In this document: positions 58,853-64,000 of the stretch, in pieces
Numbering within the stretch: the first letter of the stretch is position 1
How the letters are laid out: each line of letters opens with the position of its first letter
From: Sabethes cyaneus
Lineage: Eukaryota > Arthropoda > Insecta > Diptera > Culicidae
Direction of reading: 5' to 3'
Length of the DNA stretch: 64,000 nt
Assembly (NCBI RefSeq): GCF_943734655.1
Contig: NC_071354.1
Coordinates: 11,316,001-11,380,000 of the forward strand
Notes under the pieces: model-generated
The model's input: the letters and a program-made list of their open reading frames with translations, nothing else
The model's database searches: none
Told to the model about the DNA's origin: nothing
Made by a program: the position numbers and the translations under genes

Positions 58853-59405
58853 CATGGTTTCTTCGGCAAGTTATAGAAAATATAAAGGTAAACAATTTTG
58901 CTAAAGAAATGACATTTCTATCTCTATCGAGTGCAGAGTTATAGAGCATTTTCTTTGGAAATTCTTTAAAAATAATTTTTTCATGTTTAGCGTATGTTGG
59001 TTGCATTTTACAAGTGTAAATGATTCTAGGCGATTATTGAAAGACTCAAAATATATGTTTTTGCAGAAGGTTGCAAATCTCTAGGACCTCTCCTTACAAA
59101 GTTAACGATTATTTAAGTTTTATTTTTCCTTAACTTCACGAGCCAAAAGCGATAACTTTGTAAGGAAAGGTCCTATAGATTTGCAATCTTCTGCAAAAAT
59201 GTATATTTTGAGTCCTTAAATAATCGCCTAGAACCATATATTCCTGTAAAATGCAACCAACATAAGCTAAGTATGAAAAACTAATTTTGAAACAATTTGC
59301 AGGGAAAATGCTCTATAGCTCTGCACTCGATAGAGATAGAAATATCATTTCTTCAGCAAAGTTGTTTGCCTTTGTATTTTCAATAACTTTTCCGAAAAAA
59401 CCATG
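58853..59405. mobile_element. 553 bp foldback (long inverted repeat) element
   Basis: Left arm starts CATGGTTTCTTCGGCAAGTT and the right arm ends AACTTTTCCGAAAAAACCATG after small indels. Further in, TTTCTATCTCTATCGAGTGC pairs with GCACTCGATAGAGATAGAAA, and CCTCTCCTTACAAAGTTA with AACTTTGTAAGGAAAGG near the centre (about 59130). The arms together cover nearly the whole element. No reading frame. Likely a foldback-type MITE; the target duplication is not clear because an S1-like sequence abuts the right end. Confidence 0.85.
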
Positions 59406-59407
59406 TG

Positions 59408-59482
59408 AAATACGTATCTGTCATTGAATAAAATACACATAGTAGAATTAAATTGGATAAGTTTTCTTATTTTTTATTTTTA
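59408..59482 (+). repeat. S1-related sequence at left edge of array A4
   Basis: GAAATACGTATCTGTCATTG, then CACATAGTAGAATTAAATTG, GATAAGTTTTCTTATTTTTT and ATTTTTAGGT. This matches the right hairpin arm of the S1 elements but loses the GTTTCGTATT tail, passing instead into array A4. Confidence 0.78.
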
Positions 59483-59484
59483 GG

Positions 59485-61230
59485 TAAACTGGTATATTGT
59501 TCATTGTAAATTATCCATTGTCAATTCTACTTTGTCCATTTTTTATTGTCCAATGTTCACTGTTATCACTGTTATGTTATCATCGTGCTCCATTTTTATG
59601 TTTCTTTACATTGTCGATTTTTCATTGTTCTTTGTCCATTTTTCATTGTCCATTGTTCATCGTTCATTGTTCATTGTCCATTGTCCATTATCGATTTTTC
59701 AGTTTCGTCTGTTCTTTGTCAATTTTTCATTGTTTAATTTTCATTATCCATTGTACATTGTCCATTATTCATTGTGCTTTGTCCGCTTTGCTTGGTTAAT
59801 TTTGGTTCGCTTCTTGTGATCGGCGGCTTTCAGCGAAAATAAATTTAAATTTAATTGCCAGTCTATCCGTACGTTTCGAGTTACTATCTTCGGACATTAA
59901 AACATTATATTAAACAAACCACATTTACATTTCTTTCCGCCAAATCCCGCCGATCACAAGAAGTTAACAATTTGAATTGTGGTGATCAACTCAATGGAAC
60001 ACTGCTTAATTTTTCTTTGTTCATTTTTTCATTGTCCATTAACCTGTAGATCAACCTCGTGTTTTTGTCTTGACCTTTAATGAGGTCTGCCACATAAATA
60101 AATTATTATAAAACCGTAGTTTTTTTTTACAATTAACGTAGGGGACGGTAGAAGAAAGTAATGAAACACTGATGTTGGTAGGATCCAACAGAATGGGACC
60201 AGGCGTGTGCAGGGGAAAGAGCGGAAAATTACGCAAGGGAGGGTCATTGAAGCAGGTAGTAATTAACAATTATAGCTTGGTTTGATACGCGGATCCCCCC
60301 CGCTTGGATAAAAAGGAGCGGTACGCAACTGCTTGAGCGTTGCTTCAATTACCCTCTCTTAATTAATTTTTTGTTCTTTCCCCTCCACGCCTGGTCCCAT
60401 TCTGTTGGATCCTATCGACATCTTTGTTTCATTACTTTCTTCTACCGTACCCTACGCTGGTTGTTAAAAAAAACTGCCGTTGTAATAATTTCATGACCTT
60501 CTCTTTGACCATTTTTCTTTGTTAATTTTCGTTTGTATTATACTTTTTTGTTCGTTTTACATTGTTCTTTTTCTATTGTTCATTGTTCATTATCCATTAT
60601 CAGTTGTCCGTTCATTGTTCATTAACCATTTTGTATTTCCTTTTTCCATTGTTCGATGCCCATTTCCTTCGTGCATATTCTTGGTCCATTTGATTTTGTC
60701 CACTTTTCTTTGTCCATTGTTAATTATTCATTTTCCATTATCCATTGTCCATCGTCCATCACCTATTGTGCCATTGGGACTGGTGATTGTTCATTGTCCA
60801 TTGATCTTTGTCATTCTTTTCATTTTCAGTTGTCCATTATTAAATGTTCATTGTCCTTCTTTCATTGGTCCATTGTGCATTGTACGTTGTTCATTCTCCA
60901 CTGTCCTTTGTCCAGTTTCTTTGCCTATATTGCTAATTGCACTTTTCATTGTCAATTGTCCTTTTTCCATTGTCCACTTTCCAATGTCCGTTGTCCATTG
61001 TTCTTTGTCCATTTCGCTTTGTCCATTTCCGTTTTTTATTTTGTTTATTTTTTATTGTCCATTGTTCATTGTCCATTTTGCTTTATTAAATTTTCTTCAG
61101 CCATTTTACATTGTCCATTGTTCTTTTCCATCTTGTTTTGTCCATTTTCTTTGTCCATTTTTCATTGTCCGTTGTTCATTGTCCATTGTTCAGTGTTCTT
61201 TGTCCATCTGAAGAGAAAAGGAGAAGTTTT
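59485..61230 (+). repeat. Array A4: about 1.3 kb of 7 bp repeats plus inserted element
   Basis: Variants of TCCATTG / TTCATTG repeat at 7 bp, as in CATTGTCCATTGTTCATTG. A non-array stretch at about 59800-60000 and the S2 element at 60048-60505 interrupt it. Open frames such as 60519-61211 (rich in Ile/Val/His/Cys/Pro) are products of the heptamer and are not proteins. Confidence 0.94.
60048..60505. mobile_element. Long snap-back element (family S2), copy 2
   Basis: Tail AGATCAACCTCGTGTTTTTG, as at 30424. Left arm from about 60093 includes GGACGGTAGAAGAAAGTAAT and GATCCAACAGAATGGGACCA; the right arm carries their complements (TGGTCCCATTCTGTTGGATC, ATTACTTTCTTCTACCGTAC) and ends near 60497. 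The centre has ATTATAGCTTGGTTTGATAC. About twice the length of copy 1 because the paired arms are longer. No clear target duplication. Confidence 0.82.
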
Positions 61231-61290
61231 CCCAACTAAACTACACTGTTAACTGTTAACTACATTGTTGAAGCCTGCAAGTCGTAGACA

Positions 61291-61401
61291 AATTACGTAT
61301 CTGTCGTGAATAAATGTTTTTAATTTAACTTGGATGAAAATTTCTTCTCTTCTTTAATTTCAGATTTCGTATTTTACTAACACGCTCCAAAAACTCCACG
61401 C
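61291..61401 (+). repeat. S1-related sequence at right edge of array A4
   Basis: ATTACGTATCTGTCGTGAAT, then TTCTTCTCTTCTTTAATTTC, AGATTTCGTATTTTACTAAC and ACGCTCCAAAAACTCC. This is a full-length but diverged version of the S1 arm and tail in the same orientation as the copy at the left edge. Confidence 0.8.
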
Positions 61402-62334
61402 TCTTTGTCCGTGTTTGGATTGTTTGATTTTCTTTGACTATTTTGCTGGGTTCATTTTTCCCTAACTATTTTAGTGAAGCATTTTTCTTGTAGCATTTTT
61501 CTTTCCCTATTTTTGTTTGACCGCTTTAATTTATCTCGCTATGTTTCGAACGTTTTTTTTTGACCGTTTTCCTTTGTCTTCTTTTTCAGCCATTGCCATG
61601 GAATTTATTTGATAAATCGATTTTGTTTGTTTATTATCGATATGTTCCATTCGTTTTCCTTGGCTGTTTATTTGACTAGTTTTCATTGATTATGTTTCTT
61701 TGGTAATTTTTCTTAGACCAGTTTTTTATCATTTCACCGGACCAGTTTTGATCGTTTTGTGCTCCTCGTCTATCGAAGCTTAGGGGATAAGTTGGTTTCG
61801 AATCCGTTTATAATTGATTTCCGTTTTAGCTTTGTTCAGCTTGTGGATCTGCTAATTTGGTAAAAAAGAATGAACTACGAACCTAGTAATTGTTATTTCG
61901 TTGACCCTCTCCCTATCAACTCTGGTCTCTCTTCAAATGTCGAATAAATCTTTCGCCTCTTACCCTCTTCCTATCTAATTTTAACTTCTTTTCCCTTTAA
62001 GTCTTTTTTTGCCCTGGGGATGTTATAAAAACATGTTTTATTTTTTGGATATTTTTTACACATTAAACTTGGACAATTATTTAATGTTTTATATTGAGCG
62101 TGTTTTGACCGGTCTTCTTTGTTTCTTTTGTTTTACCCATGTTGTTTCAACCATTTTTCTCAATTGTTTTCCTAAAACTCTTTTGTTGACTATTTTCTTT
62201 AATCTTGTTGCTTTAACCATTTTCCTATCGTTAATTTTTGACTATATTTCATTGATTATTTTTCTTTTCTCATATTTTATTCACCTTTCCATTAGTAATT
62301 TCTGTTCGAATAGTGTTGGTTTTATTTATGTCCC
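61402..62334. other. T-rich non-coding DNA
   Basis: Loose TTTTC-rich repeats at first (61440-61720), then AT-rich sequence. No gene supported. The open frame that begins at 62009 only becomes long by running into array A5. Confidence 0.5.
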
Positions 62335-62339
62335 AGCCT

Positions 62340-62920
62340 CAGTTCCAGTCCCAGTCCCAGTCCCAGTCCCAGTCCCAGTCCCTGTCCCAGTCCCAGTCCC
62401 AGTCCCAGTCCCAGTCCCAGTCCCAGTCCCAGTCCCAGTCCCAGTCCCAGTCCCAGTCCCAGTCCCAGTCCCAGTCCCAGTCCCAGTCCCAGTCCCAGTC
62501 CCAGTCCCAGTCCCAGTCCCCGTCCCAGTCCCAGTCCCAGTCCCAGTCCCAGTCCCAGTCCCAGTCCCAGTCCCAGTCCCAGTCCCAGTCCCAGTCCCAG
62601 TCCCAGTCCCAGTCCCAGTCCCAGTCCCAGTCCCAGTCCCAGTCCCAGTCCCAGTCCCAGTCCCAGTCCCAGTCCCAGTCCCAGTCCCAGTCCCAGTCCC
62701 AGTCCCAGTCCCAGTCCCAGTCCCAGTCCCAGTCCCAGTCCCAGTCCCAGTCCCAGTCCCAGTCCCAGTCCCAGTCCCAGTCCCAGTCCCAGTCCCAGTC
62801 CCAGTCCCAGTCCCAGTCCCAGTCCCAGTCCCAGTCCCAGTCCCAGTCCCAGTCCCAGTCCCAGTCCCAGTCCCAGTCCCAGTCCCAGTCCCCGTCCCCG
62901 TCCCAGTCCCAGTCCGCATT
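62340..62920. repeat. Array A5: hexamer CCCAGT, about 95 near-perfect copies
   Basis: An almost unbroken run of CCCAGT (GGGACT on the minus strand) with only a handful of single-base variants: CTGTCC near 62382, CCCCGT near 62520 and two near 62890-62900. All six frames are open, giving dipeptide repeats such as Pro-Val, Gln-Ser, Thr-Gly and Asp-Trp. The near-perfect sequence points to recent expansion. The minus strand has runs of three G every six bases. Confidence 0.98.
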
Positions 62921-62922
62921 AG

Positions 62923-64000
62923 CCCTCGCATAATCTAGCGTAATTAACGTAAACATCATTGGGCCCAAGTTGCTGCCTCTTGAAAAGTTTAATGGAGGCT
63001 TATAACCAGAATTAAGTTGCATATATGAAATTCTACAATATAATTTTTGTAGAAACTACGCTTTCACCACATTATGACCGATTTTAATTATTCAACTAAA
63101 ATTCTAGCGGTTAATTTTTGTTTTGATTTGCAATCCCCAAACTTGTATTCTATGTTATTCCATGCCCCAGTGACATCTAAAAAGCACTGTGTTTCAGGGA
63201 AATACAACAAAGCAGCTACAAGAACTTTCGTTCAAGGACCACATTTAGTTACCAAACTAATTTTAAGTAGCTCCTGTTCAGGTAACCTGCACAGTGAGCG
63301 TCACCTTCGCTTCGCGTTCGCTGGTGCATCTAATTGACGCCTTCGCCCGCAGTGTACAATCATCGGTACCGAACACTTTCCCACTAATAAAGGCACAGCC
63401 CCGGGGGCATGCAAGCCGAAGTCAACAACGCAAACCGGCTGCACATGCATGGGGTGAAAATTACTGGTGAAAATTAACACTTGCTCGCCCGTGTCAGTCA
63501 CTCGATCGCTCCTGGCAGGTTCGCCCCGCATGCTCTGTGACCGTATTTGCAAGAACCAACACGGTTCCGTTCCGTTCTGTTCGACTCCGTTCCGTTCGAT
63601 TGCGAATTGCTTCATTTCATGGTGAAATTGGAAAATTGCAGCCGCACTTTTAAGGGAAACAGAAAGGTTCCTGCCGTCGCCGCGGCCGCGCCCGCTGCCG
63701 CCGCCGGCTCTGTAACCAGCAATTGCTCTATTTCCTTCTGCGTGTTTTTCGCCGCCGCCCGTGCTGCAGCGTTGAAAGTCGATCGAAAGTCGGTTCAAGT
63801 GCGGATAATCAGCTTGAGTAGGAAATTACTGCTATTTTGTTTTGCAGGCACTGTAGTGGGAGAAAATGAGCTGCGATAGCAATTTACATTAGTTCGGTTG
63901 GGTTTAAATAAAACAACGAGGGCGATTTGATTAAAACGCTGGGGAAGGTGATAAATGGCCTTTGCATTTTATTCAAGAATTATCGAACGTTAGTTGCATG
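62923..64000. other. Non-coding island
   Basis: AT-rich to about 63240, then GC-rich with a GCC/GCG patch (63674-63712). The frames at 63301-63798 (minus) and 63547-63879 (plus) overlap and are Ala/Gly-rich; no domain recognised. Could be a 5' flank or an untranslated exon of a gene beyond the window, but nothing proves this. Confidence 0.5.

Noticed and set aside
60519..61252. Two overlapping frames of about 200-230 codons, Ile/Val/His/Cys/Pro-rich
   Set aside because: Product of the 7 bp CATTGTC unit read in two phases.
62009..62938. 309-codon frame with a hydrophobic start and a Pro-Val repeat tail
   Set aside because: The repeat part is the hexamer array, open in all six frames; the start is AT-rich DNA without coding features.

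Overview
This 64 kb window is eukaryotic nuclear DNA and almost entirely non-genic. No complete protein-coding gene, tRNA, rRNA or CRISPR array can be supported. The AT-rich base composition, the fragments of non-LTR and BEL/Pao retrotransposon proteins, two tRNA-derived SINE families, and MITEs of the pogo, hAT and PIF/Harbinger types suggest an arthropod. My inference is a dipteran, most likely a mosquito. That rests on remembered family character and not on a search.

The layout alternates between islands of ordinary single-copy-looking sequence and very long short-period tandem arrays. Islands: 1-1618, 2466-3669, 13141-15975, 24255-28060, 36366-41260 (with one hAT MITE), 48201-50776, 54276-58852 and 62923-64000. 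Arrays: A1 (5085-13140, about 11 bp, pyrimidine-rich); A2 (16260-22840, 29091-31575 and 32638-34080, about 11 bp, unit close to GGAAGACTCTT, switching strand); A3 (41262-43505, about 8 bp, ACAGAAGA-like), which runs into a 0.7 kb higher-order repeat (43506-45480) and a related pyrimidine array (46530-48200); A4 (59485-61230, 7 bp, YYCATTG); and A5 (62340-62920, near-perfect hexamer CCCAGT, about 95 copies).

The arrays are peppered with mobile-element insertions. Most notable is an architecture seen at several sites: a unique tail of 30-50 bp joined to a snap-back hairpin, with 10-12 bp flanking duplications where they can be read. One case has matching uninserted (empty) sites in an inverted duplicate of the same array. 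The tail of one of these families also recurs at the edges of arrays with quite different unit sequences, so one element family may be linked to the origin or spread of the arrays.

Coding relics are a non-LTR linker fragment (28285-28800, minus), a non-LTR C-terminus (16687-16869, minus), a non-LTR RT fragment with a changed catalytic Asp (53235-53590, minus), and two BEL/Pao integrase fragments (23815-24030, minus; 28069-28272, plus). Two short stretches look like possible host exons (32392-32492 plus, 50178-50471 minus) and are given at low confidence. The long open frames in the arrays are by-products of short repeats that happen to lack stops.
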